DNA of 42,522 nucleotides from Planctomycetota bacterium (GCA_026693085.1 JAPLNB010000264.1:1-42522), one strand, 5' to 3'; counted from the stretch's first letter, positions 1 through 8,428 are shown. Translations and numbers: made by a program. Notes: a model not told the origin generated them from the letters alone.

Positions 1-582
1 GCCGCCTCCTACTGCAAGGCCCGGATGCGTCTGCCGCTGGCGGTGGTGCAGAGGCTGTTGGAGTCCTCGGCCCAGGCGATGGCCGGCCTGGAAGATGCGG
101 CCATACCGCTGCGCTGTTGCCACCAGTTCCTGGCCCGCGGCGACGGTCATCGTGCAGGGCTTTTCGCAAAACACATCGCGGCCGGATTTCATGGCCATGA
201 TGGAGAGCGGCGTGTGCCAGCGATCGCCGGTGGCGATCTGCACGGCATCGAGATTACGGCGGCCCAGCAAATCGCGAAAATCCGCATAGCAGGCGCAGTC
301 TCCGTTGCCATAGCGATCATCCACCGCCTTCTTGGCCTGCTCGCGGCGGTTTTTTTGCACATCACAGACGGCGACGAATTGCAGATCCCGCTCGTGCAAC
401 GGGACAGACGGGTCATACTGACCCCGCCCGCCTGTGCCGATGCTGCCGACGACAATGCGATTGCTGGGGGCGACCGCACCGTCGCGGCGCAGCGCCTCGG
501 AGGGGATGACCCGCGGCGCCGCGAGTGCCGCGGCGGCGCTGGCTTTGAGGAATCCCCGACGAGTGAGTTGTGCGTTGCGCAT
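1..582 (-). CDS. Gfo/Idh/MocA-family oxidoreductase, Tat-exported, 3' end outside window
   Basis: The reverse strand encodes a protein starting MRNAQLTRRGFLKASAAAA, a twin-arginine (Tat) signal (RRGFLK) followed by an Ala-rich segment. An N-terminal Rossmann region follows (IVVGSIGTGGRGQY), then FVAVCDV, and the Gfo/Idh signature DVFCEKPCTMTVAAGQEL with the family EKP motif. Secreted Gfo/Idh proteins of this type are common in Planctomycetota and bind NAD(P) to oxidise or interconvert sugars; the substrate cannot be read here. About 28 codons from the window edge, after YGRIFQAG, the translation stops looking like the family (normally a GxQQRS-type stretch follows). This suggests a frameshift, divergence or a junction near positions 1-85. 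The start is the ATG at 580-582 and no strong ribosome-binding site is visible. Confidence 0.75.
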   Translation of the reverse strand, partial: MRNAQLTRRGFLKASAAAALAAPRVIPSEALRRDGAVAPSNRIVVGSIGTGGRGQYDPSVPLHERDLQFVAVCDVQKNRREQAKKAVDDRYGNGDCACYADFRDLLGRRNLDAVQIATGDRWHTPLSIMAMKSGRDVFCEKPCTMTVAAGQELVATAQRYGRIFQAGHRLGRGLQQPLHHRQRQTHPGLAVGGG

Positions 583-603
583 CGTGAGTGTCTTCTCGTC
601 TGA

Positions 604-897
604 TTAGCGCAGCACGGGCGCGACGTTGTGCCCACCTACCCGCCGGTCTGCATCACGTCGCACAATCGGATGGTAGAACACCTGCGACTCTGGTGGCCGG
701 GCGAGCACGATACCGACGTCGCCGTTGTCCAACAGCGCCCCGTCTGGCATGCCCTTCGGTGGGACATGCCTTGGCGGCGGGGTGAAGATGGCGGCGTGTT
801 TCGCCACGTGATCAATCTCGGCGTCAGCAACATTCGCAACGCCGCTCAAGGTCCAGAGGAGCGCCAACAGGCAAAGGAGGTGTTTCAAGCGAGTCAT
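604..897 (-). pseudogene. Truncated N-terminus of a secreted glycoside-hydrolase-like protein
   Basis: This 97-codon reading frame opens with a convincing signal peptide (basic MTRLKH, then a Leu-rich core ending near VANVADA). It continues with a mature start containing PPRHVPPKGMPDGALLDNGD and VGIVLARPPESQVFY. That pattern (VP..PLLGNGDxGVxLxGPPExQxFY) resembles the N-terminus of large planctomycete secreted glycoside hydrolases, which normally run to 700 residues or more. Here the resemblance ends after the FY, and about 22 unrelated residues lead to a stop. I read it as the 5' stump of a deleted gene. It lies between the M60 gene and the Gfo/Idh gene on the same strand. A short independent secreted protein is possible but less likely. 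Confidence 0.45.
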
Positions 898-970
898 GCG
901 AGACCTATTTGCCGATCCGATGTTTCAGGCTTTTTTTGTTCGGGTGGCATTCGCACTGAAGAAGCAGGAA

Positions 971-3127
971 CTAATCCTCGATCGTGGTGATATCCACAGC
1001 GGGGCTCTTGTATTGCTTCTTCGCGATATACGACTTGGCATCATCCACCACCTGCTGCGTGATCGTGTAATGGTATTTGCGGTAATCGTTCAGCGTGAGT
1101 TCGCCCACCCAGAAAAACCCCCATTTCTCAAAAAAGTCCGTCAGGTCCAGCTCGGCCACGTCACAGCAGATCTTCACGAACTCAAACTGATTCCGAATCG
1201 AATCGTCTCCCGAACCCGCATTCGGGCGGAGACGCATCTGCTCCATCACGTCGGCATAAAAATCAGGCCGGCCGTTTCGCGAGAAATAGAGATGGAGCTG
1301 CCAGAAAGGCACCAGTCGATCGAATACATCCGTGCCATCCAGCAACGACTTCCTGGGATTCGCCTCGATGATGGTCTTGCGCGCTGAAGCATAGTTCTTC
1401 TGGGCCTTGATCCGGCTCGCATTGCCCATTTTGCAGACGGTATACATCGAGAAGATGTTGTTGCTCACCTCCGTCATGCCGCCCCAGGTCATTTGCCGCA
1501 TTTGCAGGGCGTGCCCCACCTCGTGGCAGAAACCCCAGCAGGGGTCGCCGGCAATCACGACACTGGGATCGGCCACCATCCGCATGGTGCTCTTGTTGCC
1601 CAGGTATGCCACGCCGTCGCCATCGCGGAACATGTAGTAATTGAAGTTTACGCGCGCCAGGATGCGGTTCCTGGGCACCTTCTTGTACTTCACCAGTCCC
1701 ATGAGGCTGTAGTGATGGTTGAGCATCGCATCGTAGTTGTTGATCAGTTCCGTGCCCTTGCCGCGGGTGTAGACGTTGAACCACTCCACGGGGTAGGCAA
1801 CCTGGATGTGCTTGCCGCGGGCATCCATGATCGGACTCACCGCTTGATCCAGCAGGCGGTTCCAATCCGCGTTTGTGTTCTTGGTTGCATCGAAGAAGCC
1901 ATTGACCTTCCCGGTTGGAAAGTGAACGGACACCTTGGGGGCCTGCTCGGCATGGTCGTCGAAGTAGCTGACGTACGCATTGCCGCTGTTCCTGACCTGA
2001 ATCACATTGACGCCCTCTTTGAGTTCGATCACCTGCTTGTGCAAGCCCCATCCGTTGGGATCTTTTGTCGGGTTGATTCCCTCGGCCGGCTTGCGCATCC
2101 AGTCGGGAATCAGCAGCGAGATTTGCCTGCCCCCGGTATTCCCCACAAACACTACGTGTTCACCCGCTTCCAGGTAGATGCCTGTGATGTTTTCGTAGCG
2201 GCTAAAGCCATCCCCCAGCTTCAAGGTTCTGCCCAGTTCGCGAGGTGAGGGATATGCCTCGTAGCTGGCCGCACGGTAAATCTTGTCGTACTTTCCATCC
2301 AACATTCCGGACGCCACGCTCTTCAGCAGATCACTCTTGAAGCCAGCCAGGTTCTCTGGCCGAACGCTCGTCTTCAACTGACTGCAACTGGCGTCGGTGA
2401 AGTAACTCATGTCGGCGTTGAGCGCATCGGCCGATGCGGCGGCGGCTTGATCCAGCGACTGCAGCTTCACGTTGCGGAAGTGGATTTCACTCCCCTCGGC
2501 GGTCAGGCAGATTCGCCCGGGTTTTCCATCGCACCGGGTCGCGCGGTTGACCTCCTTGCCGTTGATCCGCAGCGTGACGGTATCACCCCGGGCAATGATC
2601 TCGTACTCGTTCCACTGCCCCGCGGGATTCTCCAGATTCGCCGTGCGCTTGAGGTGCGTCAGCCGGCCCAACTTGGGGTCCTCGAGCGTTTTCATGCGGT
2701 CGGCGGGGCCGTCGAGGGCGAAACCGCCGATGCCCCAGAAGTCACCGGCCTGGCCCGCGTTGAGCTGCGCTTCAAGGCTTCTGGGCCAGATCTTGTCGGT
2801 GCCGGTAATGCGGACGAGGACGCCGCCGCTGCCGGGCTGTTTGCCCTCTGGCCAGCGCCACTGCAGCTTGAGGACAAAGTCCGCGAAGCCGCGATCGAGA
2901 TAGAGATACCCCTTGGGCGCGCCACGACAGACGAGCACCCCATCCCGCAGTTGCCACACGTCGGCGAGTCTCGCCTTGGGGTCCTCGGAAAAATGCTTCC
3001 AGGCCAACGGCCCCGCCGCGTCAAGCGGACCGGCGAGCAGGTCCACCTCGCCGTTGGCCTTTTCCGCCGCCGCCAGCGGCCCGGTAAACGCGCCCAGCAG
3101 GAACAGGGAAACGATAAATCGAGTCAT
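971..3127 (-). CDS. Secreted DUF1080 domain plus M60 (enhancin-like) metallopeptidase
   Basis: A 718-residue protein. The start chosen is the ATG at 3125-3127, because AGGAGG lies about 8 nt upstream and a signal peptide begins there (MTRFIVSLFLLGAFTGPLAAA). Residues about 30-230 form a DUF1080/3-keto-disaccharide hydrolase-type beta-sandwich (SGGVLVRITGTDKIWP, WNEYEIIARGDTVTLRINGK). The C-terminal half is a peptidase M60 domain: the zinc motif HEVGH is at about 535-539 and the downstream Glu (GGMTEV) at about 553, matching the family HExxH...E arrangement. M60 enzymes cleave mucin-type, O-glycosylated proteins outside the cell. Pairing with a sugar-binding or hydrolysing DUF1080 domain suggests attack on glycoproteins or glycan-coated surfaces. 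The neighbouring hydrolase stump and exported oxidoreductase fit a glycan-use context. Confidence 0.85.
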   Translation of the reverse strand: MTRFIVSLFLLGAFTGPLAAAEKANGEVDLLAGPLDAAGPLAWKHFSEDPKARLADVWQLRDGVLVCRGAPKGYLYLDRGFADFVLKLQWRWPEGKQPGSGGVLVRITGTDKIWPRSLEAQLNAGQAGDFWGIGGFALDGPADRMKTLEDPKLGRLTHLKRTANLENPAGQWNEYEIIARGDTVTLRINGKEVNRATRCDGKPGRICLTAEGSEIHFRNVKLQSLDQAAAASADALNADMSYFTDASCSQLKTSVRPENLAGFKSDLLKSVASGMLDGKYDKIYRAASYEAYPSPRELGRTLKLGDGFSRYENITGIYLEAGEHVVFVGNTGGRQISLLIPDWMRKPAEGINPTKDPNGWGLHKQVIELKEGVNVIQVRNSGNAYVSYFDDHAEQAPKVSVHFPTGKVNGFFDATKNTNADWNRLLDQAVSPIMDARGKHIQVAYPVEWFNVYTRGKGTELINNYDAMLNHHYSLMGLVKYKKVPRNRILARVNFNYYMFRDGDGVAYLGNKSTMRMVADPSVVIAGDPCWGFCHEVGHALQMRQMTWGGMTEVSNNIFSMYTVCKMGNASRIKAQKNYASARKTIIEANPRKSLLDGTDVFDRLVPFWQLHLYFSRNGRPDFYADVMEQMRLRPNAGSGDDSIRNQFEFVKICCDVAELDLTDFFEKWGFFWVGELTLNDYRKYHYTITQQVVDDAKSYIAKKQYKSPAVDITTIED

Positions 3128-3515
3128 GACACGCCTCCTTCGTCCATCAGGTCTACCGTGGGATGGCGACTTCTGCAATCTCGCGCCAAGTCCATCTACT
3201 CTCGCCATTGCTCCTTCGCCCAATGGAGCCATGGCGCGCGGCCATCCCGCTGAGGTTGCCGCACACTGGGCTCGCTGCTGTTGCGGACGAACCGGCTAGG
3301 AATCCCAAGCTAATTCTACTGTAACCGTTGCCCTCCAGTTATTGGACGAGGCGTGTTGATATGTTGAGACATGGAGAGTGAAGCCGAGACAGGGACGTCG
3401 ATTCTGGAACACCCTCAGCGCAAGCGTTGCTGGAGCAGGCAGTGCTTAGCCCTGCGGCGGTGCGGGGTCGCCAAGGCCGGCTGACGCGGTTCCTGGAGCG
3501 TTATCTGCCTCGGTT
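3128..3515. other. Intergenic region upstream of the M60 gene
   Basis: No intact gene is visible. It holds the ribosome-binding site of the M60 gene (AGGAGG on the minus strand near 3136-3141) and, from about 3382, the start of a plus-strand transposase remnant described separately. No confident promoter or terminator was seen. Confidence 0.5.
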
Positions 3516-3540
3516 CTACCGGCAGGAGCAGCGGGAGAGC
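3382..3540 (+). pseudogene. IS701-like transposase N-terminal remnant
   Basis: The plus frame is open from 3382. It encodes LSPAAVRGRQGRLTRFLERY followed by LPRFYRQEQRE, which resembles the N-terminal segment of IS701-type DDE transposases (a ...RRLERFLERYLPLFYRxEQRE... pattern). Similarity stops near 3540, where the sequence becomes antisense to the 3' end of the pentapeptide-repeat gene. No catalytic core or inverted repeat is present, so this is a decayed 5' fragment. It overlaps the last codons of the minus-strand PEP-CTERM protein, so the insertion or deletion junction probably lies close to that gene's end. Confidence 0.5.
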
Positions 3541-4823
3541 CGATGGCGCCAGCGACCTAAGCACGCCAGAGCGCCGAGAACGACCACGGCGGCGCATCCC
3601 GGCTCCGGCACGAGACCGACCAGGGTAACCTCGCCGGTGCTGTAGAGGCGAGACGTGTCCCACTGCAGATCGCTGAGCACGCCATGGAAACCGGCGGTCG
3701 AGCCCACGTCAGCCCAGTCGAACAGCTTGAACGTATGCCCAACTGACGCGTCAGGATCGACGTCTGCGGCAAGCGACAGCTTGAGGTCTCCCGCGATGCT
3801 GAGGAGCGTACCTGGCTCAAAGGAGATGGTTGAGCCCCAGGTTGGGTCGCGCAGGAGGATCTGAAAGACGCTACCCTCAGCCAGTTCCATCACACCCTGA
3901 ATTGTGATTGGGATCCTGCCCTCGTAGTCGCGGATGAGCAGGGTTTCTCCATCCGCCAGTCGCAGCCCCGGAATTCGCCCATCAGGCCTGATCGCATTAC
4001 GCGTGATGGCGACGGCGAGGCGACTGCGCGTCAGGCCTGGTGCGCCGCGCAGGTCTGCGCCGGTCAGATCGGTGTTGGCCGAATTGGCGGATGCGAGCAA
4101 GGAATCTGTAAGGTCCTGGCCGGCCAGGTTCCAGTTGCCGAGGTTATCCGGGTTGAGCGCACCACTGGCGGCGACGCTTCCGCCGAAACGCACGCCATGC
4201 AGGTCATGGGACTCGTAGCTGGCCGTGCTGTAGAGTTGGGCCGGGCTGAAGCCCAGGGCGGCTGAGAAGTCGGCTTGGGCGATCCAAGCATCGGTCAGGT
4301 CGGCATTGGCCAGGTTGGCTGTGCGGAAGTTGGCACCGGCGAGGTCGGCGCCAGTGAACACGGTTATGGCCAGCGTGGCGCCATCGAAATCGGCGTCAGT
4401 GAGGTTCTGTCCGGCCAGATTCCATTGTGATAGATTGTTGCCACCGAGGCGGATGCCGCGGAGATGGCTATTCTTATAGCTCCCGGTGCTGTAGAGCTGA
4501 GCGGGGGTGAAGCCCCTGGCGACGGTGCCGGAGAAGTCGGCCTGCGCCGCTTGGGCATCCGTGAAGTTGGCGCCGGTCAGTGTGGCCGAGGTAAAGCTCG
4601 TGCCTGTGAGGTTCCGGCCGGAGAGATTGCAGCCGCTCAGGTTGTTGCCGCCGAGGATCAGGCCGCTCAGGTCAGCCTGCTTGTAGTCGGCGGTGCTGAC
4701 CAGTTGGGCTGGGGTCAGGCCGGTGCCGGTCGAGGTCTTGGAGAAGTCGGCCCGGGTGATCCGGGCACCCCATCCGCCGGCACGCCTCAGCGGCGGCGGC
4801 GCTCGTTCGGCCAACGGCGTCAA
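3516..4823 (-). CDS. Pentapeptide-repeat protein with C-terminal PEP-CTERM anchor
   Basis: A 435-residue product. Most of residues 20-270 are pentapeptide repeats (A(D/N)LxG/F units) arranged in larger blocks that each begin FTPAQLYSTGSYK and contain LGGNNLSxWNLAGQNLTDADF. These form a right-handed quadrilateral beta-helix. Then comes a beta-rich segment (LADGETLLIRDYEGR ... FKLFDWADV) and a C-terminal VPEP motif, a hydrophobic helix and a basic tail (RWRHRLSR), the PEP-CTERM sorting signal recognised by exosortase in Planctomycetota. The start is uncertain: the longest frame begins at a TTG with no signal peptide, although PEP-CTERM proteins should be exported. An unrelated ATG frame begins at 4923. 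The 5' end may therefore be replaced or frameshifted. Function is probably extracellular or surface structure. Confidence 0.7.
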   Translation of the reverse strand: MTPLAERAPPPLRRAGGWGARITRADFSKTSTGTGLTPAQLVSTADYKQADLSGLILGGNNLSGCNLSGRNLTGTSFTSATLTGANFTDAQAAQADFSGTVARGFTPAQLYSTGSYKNSHLRGIRLGGNNLSQWNLAGQNLTDADFDGATLAITVFTGADLAGANFRTANLANADLTDAWIAQADFSAALGFSPAQLYSTASYESHDLHGVRFGGSVAASGALNPDNLGNWNLAGQDLTDSLLASANSANTDLTGADLRGAPGLTRSRLAVAITRNAIRPDGRIPGLRLADGETLLIRDYEGRIPITIQGVMELAEGSVFQILLRDPTWGSTISFEPGTLLSIAGDLKLSLAADVDPDASVGHTFKLFDWADVGSTAGFHGVLSDLQWDTSRLYSTGEVTLVGLVPEPGCAAVVVLGALACLGRWRHRLSRCSCR

Positions 4824-4923
4824 CAGACGCGATGCCGGCCCGCTCGCCTCGGAAGTTGGAGTTGGGGACGCGAATCTCGAAGCTCTCCGATTTGGCCGTG
4901 ATGTTTTTTTCGTTGTCTGTCAT
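4791..4923 (-). other. Short ATG-initiated frame upstream of the pentapeptide gene
   Basis: An ATG at 4921-4923 starts a frame reading MTDNEKNITAKSESFEIRVP and NSNFRGERAGI before drifting into the shadow of the pentapeptide gene in another frame. The first 30 or so residues look like ordinary coding sequence with no repeats, and do not belong to the pentapeptide family. It could be the true start of the downstream gene displaced by an indel, or a fragment of another gene fused at about 4825. I cannot decide between these. Confidence 0.25.
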
Positions 4924-4954
4924 GAATCACCTCGTTAGTTGACCTGCGTTCGGA

Positions 4955-4970
4955 TAGGGTGGGCACTGCA
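4955..4970. repeat. Partial TAGGGTGGGCA-type interspersed element
   Basis: TAGGGTGGGCACTGCA resembles the left arm of a short palindromic element (TAGGGTGGGCA...TGCCCACC). A second, better preserved copy lies near 28949-28975. Only the left arm and loop are recognisable here. It sits just upstream of a heptamer array. Confidence 0.3.
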
Positions 4971-4980
4971 CATCATTCTC

Positions 4981-5008
4981 GTGTTCGGTGATCGGTAATC
5001 AGTGGTCG
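4981..5008. repeat. Phased 7-bp tandem array, GTGRTCG family
   Basis: Four consecutive heptamers: GTGTTCG, GTGATCG, GTAATCA, GTGGTCG, followed by a partial unit GTCTGCT. All keep the GT..TC. pattern in strict 7-nt phase. It lies about 50 nt upstream of the glycerol dehydrogenase start. The unit GTGGTCC also occurs inside the GTTGCCA array at 13051, linking the families. Confidence 0.55.
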
Positions 5009-5058
5009 GTCTGCTGCCGCGTGTACGTCGTTCGCCAACTGCAATCGGAGAACCAGTT

Positions 5059-6180
5059 ATGAACTTCGTTTTCATCGCTCCTCGTCGGTACGTTCAAGGC
5101 CGCAACCTGCTGCGTGAGGCCGGCGGCTACATCGCCAAGGTCGGCAGGAAACCTCTGGCACTGTGGGATGCGCGGGTGAGGCAGATCGTCGGCGAGCGTC
5201 TGCTGGCCAGTATCAAGGAGGCGAAGCTGGACGTCGTGGATGTCGAATTCAAGGGCGAGTCCACCCGGCCCGAGGTGGCTCGCGTCGCCCAGATCGCCAG
5301 AGATAGCGGCTCGGACATGATCGTTGGCGTCGGCGGAGGCAAGACCCTCGACACCGCCAAAGCCGCTGCCGCCGCGGCCGGCATCAAAATGGTCAGCGTT
5401 CCCACCGTCGCCTCGACCGACTCGCCCACCAGTTCCTTCACCGTCTGGTATGACGAGCAGGGCAACTGCACCGGCTTTGAAAGCTGGGGCGTGAACCCGG
5501 ACCTCGTGCTGGTGGACAGTCAGGTGATCGCCGATGCGCCGGTGCGGGCGTTCGTCGCCGGGATGGGCGATGCCCTCTCGACGTGGGTTGAAGCCCGCGT
5601 GGTCCAGCAGACCCGCGGCCAGAACCTCGCCGGTGGCATCACGACCATGGCCGCCATGGCCATTGCCCGGCTCGGCTACGACACGCTCATGGAGCACGGC
5701 CTGCAAGCCATGCGCGCCGTCGAGAAGCATGTGGTTACGCCAGCCGTCGAGAAGGTCATCGAGGCCAACACATTGCTCTCGGGTCTGGGTTTCGAGAGCT
5801 GCGGCGTGGCCACAGCGCACATGATCGCCAACGGCCTGCCATCCTTCCCCGAATGCCGCGGCCTGATGCACGGCGAGGAAGTCGCCTTCGGCGTCATCAG
5901 CCAGCTCTGCCTCGAAGACGACACGCCCACCGCCGAGATCCACAAGATCGTGGACTTCGAGATCGCCATCGGCCTGCCGGTAACCTTCGCCGACATCCGT
6001 CTGGAAGGCATCTCGCGAGAACGGCTCAGGAAGATCGGCGACATCTGCGCCGGGCCCGGATCGCTCTGCCACGCCCATCCTTTCAAGGTGACGTCGGAAA
6101 GCATCATCGACGCCATGATCGCCGCCGACGCCCTGGGCCGCGAGCGGAAGAAGCTGCTGGGAATCCCGTGCCAACCCTGA
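5059..6180 (+). CDS. gldA: Glycerol dehydrogenase (iron-containing ADH family)
   Basis: A 373-residue protein that fits GldA along its whole length. It oxidises glycerol to dihydroxyacetone with NAD+ in the cytoplasm. The N-terminal nucleotide-binding half carries GVGGGKTLDTAKA and the ASTDSPTSS segment typical of GldA. The C-terminal helical half carries the metal ligands Asp171 (GMGDALS), His254 (TAHMIANG) and His271 (LMHGEEV), at the same spacing known for the Escherichia coli enzyme. The ATG at 5059 is chosen because CGGAG lies about 8 nt upstream and the family begins at MxFVFIAPRRYVQG; an upstream in-frame GTG would add 19 unlikely residues. It stands alone. A phased heptamer repeat lies just upstream. 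Confidence 0.93.
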   Translation: MNFVFIAPRRYVQGRNLLREAGGYIAKVGRKPLALWDARVRQIVGERLLASIKEAKLDVVDVEFKGESTRPEVARVAQIARDSGSDMIVGVGGGKTLDTAKAAAAAAGIKMVSVPTVASTDSPTSSFTVWYDEQGNCTGFESWGVNPDLVLVDSQVIADAPVRAFVAGMGDALSTWVEARVVQQTRGQNLAGGITTMAAMAIARLGYDTLMEHGLQAMRAVEKHVVTPAVEKVIEANTLLSGLGFESCGVATAHMIANGLPSFPECRGLMHGEEVAFGVISQLCLEDDTPTAEIHKIVDFEIAIGLPVTFADIRLEGISRERLRKIGDICAGPGSLCHAHPFKVTSESIIDAMIAADALGRERKKLLGIPCQP

Positions 6181-6582
6181 CGCGGGCAGGCCAGCCCGGC
6201 AGATCATCGGAGACATTAGCAGAGGGACGCATCGGATATGCGACGTCCTAAGACAGATATTCAATGGGCAAATGAAGCCGACCCTGTCGGGCCCATCTGA
6301 TCGACGGCATGCCAATCTGGTGTTCGTCATCGAGACCGCTACGGACGAACTCCGGAGCGAGTTTTCGAGCACGCTGGACTGCCGAGCATTTGATCCTGGA
6401 GAGGCGACTCGCTGCCCGCACGCAACCGGCCCTTGCGGCAATCCTGCGGTACGCGGACGGCTGCAACGCGCGGCACCATGCCCGAGCAACAACCTCCGCG
6501 CGCGTCGCATCAAGAATCTCGCGAAATGTTCTCCGCCGCCGCTGGCCAACATAGCCAGTACCTTGCCCTACCCCCGATCAAG
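6181..6582. other. Gene-poor stretch, nothing recognised
   Basis: About 400 bases downstream of gldA hold overlapping open frames on both strands, but none gives a recognisable protein, signal peptide or motif. A weak GC-rich hairpin (CGGGC...GCCCG) lies just after the gldA stop without a T-tract. The stretch probably represents eroded DNA. Confidence 0.4.
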
Positions 6583-6819
6583 TCATCCCCGCACACTCCG
6601 CGCGTTCCGCCGCCAGACGCCCTCGCTCTCCCGTTGCCAGCCACTCATGAGATTGCTCCCAACCCAGACGTACGTCCTGCACGTGTCGCAGGCCGCGAAG
6701 TGAGCCCGGCCGATGTTGAACAGCCGGGTGTTGTGGCCGCGCCTACACTTTACATCACAGAAGCACTCGCCCATGTCGAAGTTGTTGACCTGCACCCCTG
6801 ATGTTTGCTTTCTGTCCAT
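6583..6819 (-). CDS. Small Cys-rich (Zn-ribbon-like) hypothetical protein
   Basis: A product of 78 residues. It contains CFCDVKC and CDTCRTY, two Cys clusters separated by about 23 residues (RRGHNTRLFNIGRAHFAAC), suggesting one structural zinc site. After that comes VWVGSNLMSGWQRESEGVWRRNA. The layout (two Cys clusters, then a W.xESExxWxxN stretch) resembles short zinc-ribbon hypotheticals found on plasmids and accessory regions, with no known activity. The ATG at 6817-6819 gives the longest ATG form; an internal ATG at 6774 (MGECFC) is an alternative. No strong ribosome-binding site is seen for either. It could be an intact small gene or a fragment. Confidence 0.5.
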   Translation of the reverse strand: MDRKQTSGVQVNNFDMGECFCDVKCRRGHNTRLFNIGRAHFAACDTCRTYVWVGSNLMSGWQRESEGVWRRNARSVRG

Positions 6820-7075
6820 CACGCATCACGACTCCGGATTGCCGCCTACGGGCGGTTCGCCGACCCTGGTGAACCGCCCGGGGTGGTCGTCTGAACGGCA
6901 GAGGGCTTGCCCGTTGTCGAGCATGTGGGGAATGCAACGTAATGCCCGGCACCCTTCCGGCATCAACTGCGGCGGCGCTATTGACTTTGGATGGTGGAGT
7001 TGCACCGGCCGTGCCAGCACGGGACGGCACCGCGCCTTAGCACTGGATCGGTCGGCGAGCCACGCCACTCCCGCC

Positions 7076-8428
7076 TCAGAAGTCGCGCCCAAGGATCTCG
7101 ACCGTGCGTCTGCACAACTCACGCCCGTAGTCGGTCCACGTGCCTTCTCCCCAATAGCGGAAGCAACTGGTCTGCGTCGTCAAGAGGTGATAAAGCGCAT
7201 TGCAGTAGCGTGGGTCGCTGGTCGGCACGCCTCGGGCAAGCACTTTCTCGGCAAACAGCGCGCTGGCCACTTGCATCGGCCCCAGCACACTCCCGTAGCC
7301 TTTCACCCAGGAGATGTTATTGGTCCAGCTCCCGCCGTCCATGTGGAAACGGCCGTCCTCCTGCTCCAGCGTGTGGATCACGTTCGCCATCGCTTCCGGA
7401 CCGGCGCCGCTTTCGAATCGGTCCCACAGCCGCTTCTGTCCCACGGGCCGAACCGCCGGGAAGTGGCCTTCGGTGATGCCGATGGCTTCCAGGTGCTCCA
7501 AGTACTCAGACACGTTCATCGGGGGCGTCTGGCTCGCGGACGCCTCGGACATGACCTGCTGAAACTTCGGCGGGAACTCATTCATCATCACCCCGCCGTT
7601 CTCGCCATCGGCAATCTGGGTCACCAGCGGCGGAACCCACCGCCCGCCCAACTCCACGGGTTTGAGCCCCTTGGCCTCGTAATACGGCTGCATCTGCCCG
7701 ACCAGCTTGGTATCGCTCCCCTGGGTCTTGATGATGGTGGTGATGCTGAGCGTCTGCCCGCGCGAATGGGTTGCCACCAGCCGATGCGGGAGGTGAGGGC
7801 ATCGGATGGGACCGCCATCCTCCATCCGCTCAACCGTATGCTCCTGGACGAGCACCCAACGGTATCCGCACTCGCGGAGCGTTTTTACGAACTCGTAGCA
7901 GACATCCGGATGATTGGGCAGCGCCATCTCCGCCGGCGAAAAGCCCCTGACGCGTCGCAGTGATTCCAGGCCGAAACTCGCGGCGAAATGGTGTTGCCAC
8001 GCCCGCACGTGCAGACGGTAATCCTGCACGGGCGTCGAGGGCGCCACCGGGTGCCCCCAGGCCGAACCGAGCCACTCCACACAGTCGCGGTACATCGGGT
8101 CAGAGGTAATCATCGCGAGCGAATCAAGGACATCATGCGATCCCATCAGATGCAAACCGTGAAGCAGGCACCCAGAGTAATCCAGCATCACCCGCGGCCG
8201 CTTGCCCTCCTGCACCAGACGGGGAACCAACTCGCCCATCCGCTTGTAGCACGACTGATAGACCACGGCGTTGTAGCGGGCCCCGCTGTCCAGATCGTGC
8301 ATCATGTGCGCCAGGTTGCTGATAATCGAGGCGGTATGCCGATCGTCGCTTCCGGCGGGAATCAAAGGCTGATGCATGTGCAGCGCGATGGCAAAAGCGC
8401 TCTGAATGCGCTCGAAACCCAGACGCAA
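7076..8428 (-). CDS. Glycoside hydrolase family 57-like protein
   Basis: A 450-residue protein whose N-terminus reads FAIALHMHQPLIPAG, the HxHQP hallmark of GH57 (amylopullulanase/alpha-amylase type (beta/alpha)7 barrels). Further blocks fit a catalytic barrel: PRVMLDYSGCLLHGLHLMG, WLGSAWGHPVAPSTP and FSPAEMALPNHPDV, where the Glu of PAE lies where family members place a conserved acidic residue. The C-terminal third (FHMDGGSWTNNISWVKGYG) resembles similar planctomycete hypotheticals. No signal peptide is seen, so it is probably cytoplasmic and acts on alpha-glucans. The start is unclear: no ATG precedes the HxHQP motif in frame. A TTG at 8426-8428 with GGGGAG about 4 nt upstream is used here. 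An ATG frame starting at 8504 is out of phase. Confidence 0.72.
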   Translation of the reverse strand: MRLGFERIQSAFAIALHMHQPLIPAGSDDRHTASIISNLAHMMHDLDSGARYNAVVYQSCYKRMGELVPRLVQEGKRPRVMLDYSGCLLHGLHLMGSHDVLDSLAMITSDPMYRDCVEWLGSAWGHPVAPSTPVQDYRLHVRAWQHHFAASFGLESLRRVRGFSPAEMALPNHPDVCYEFVKTLRECGYRWVLVQEHTVERMEDGGPIRCPHLPHRLVATHSRGQTLSITTIIKTQGSDTKLVGQMQPYYEAKGLKPVELGGRWVPPLVTQIADGENGGVMMNEFPPKFQQVMSEASASQTPPMNVSEYLEHLEAIGITEGHFPAVRPVGQKRLWDRFESGAGPEAMANVIHTLEQEDGRFHMDGGSWTNNISWVKGYGSVLGPMQVASALFAEKVLARGVPTSDPRYCNALYHLLTTQTSCFRYWGEGTWTDYGRELCRRTVEILGRDF

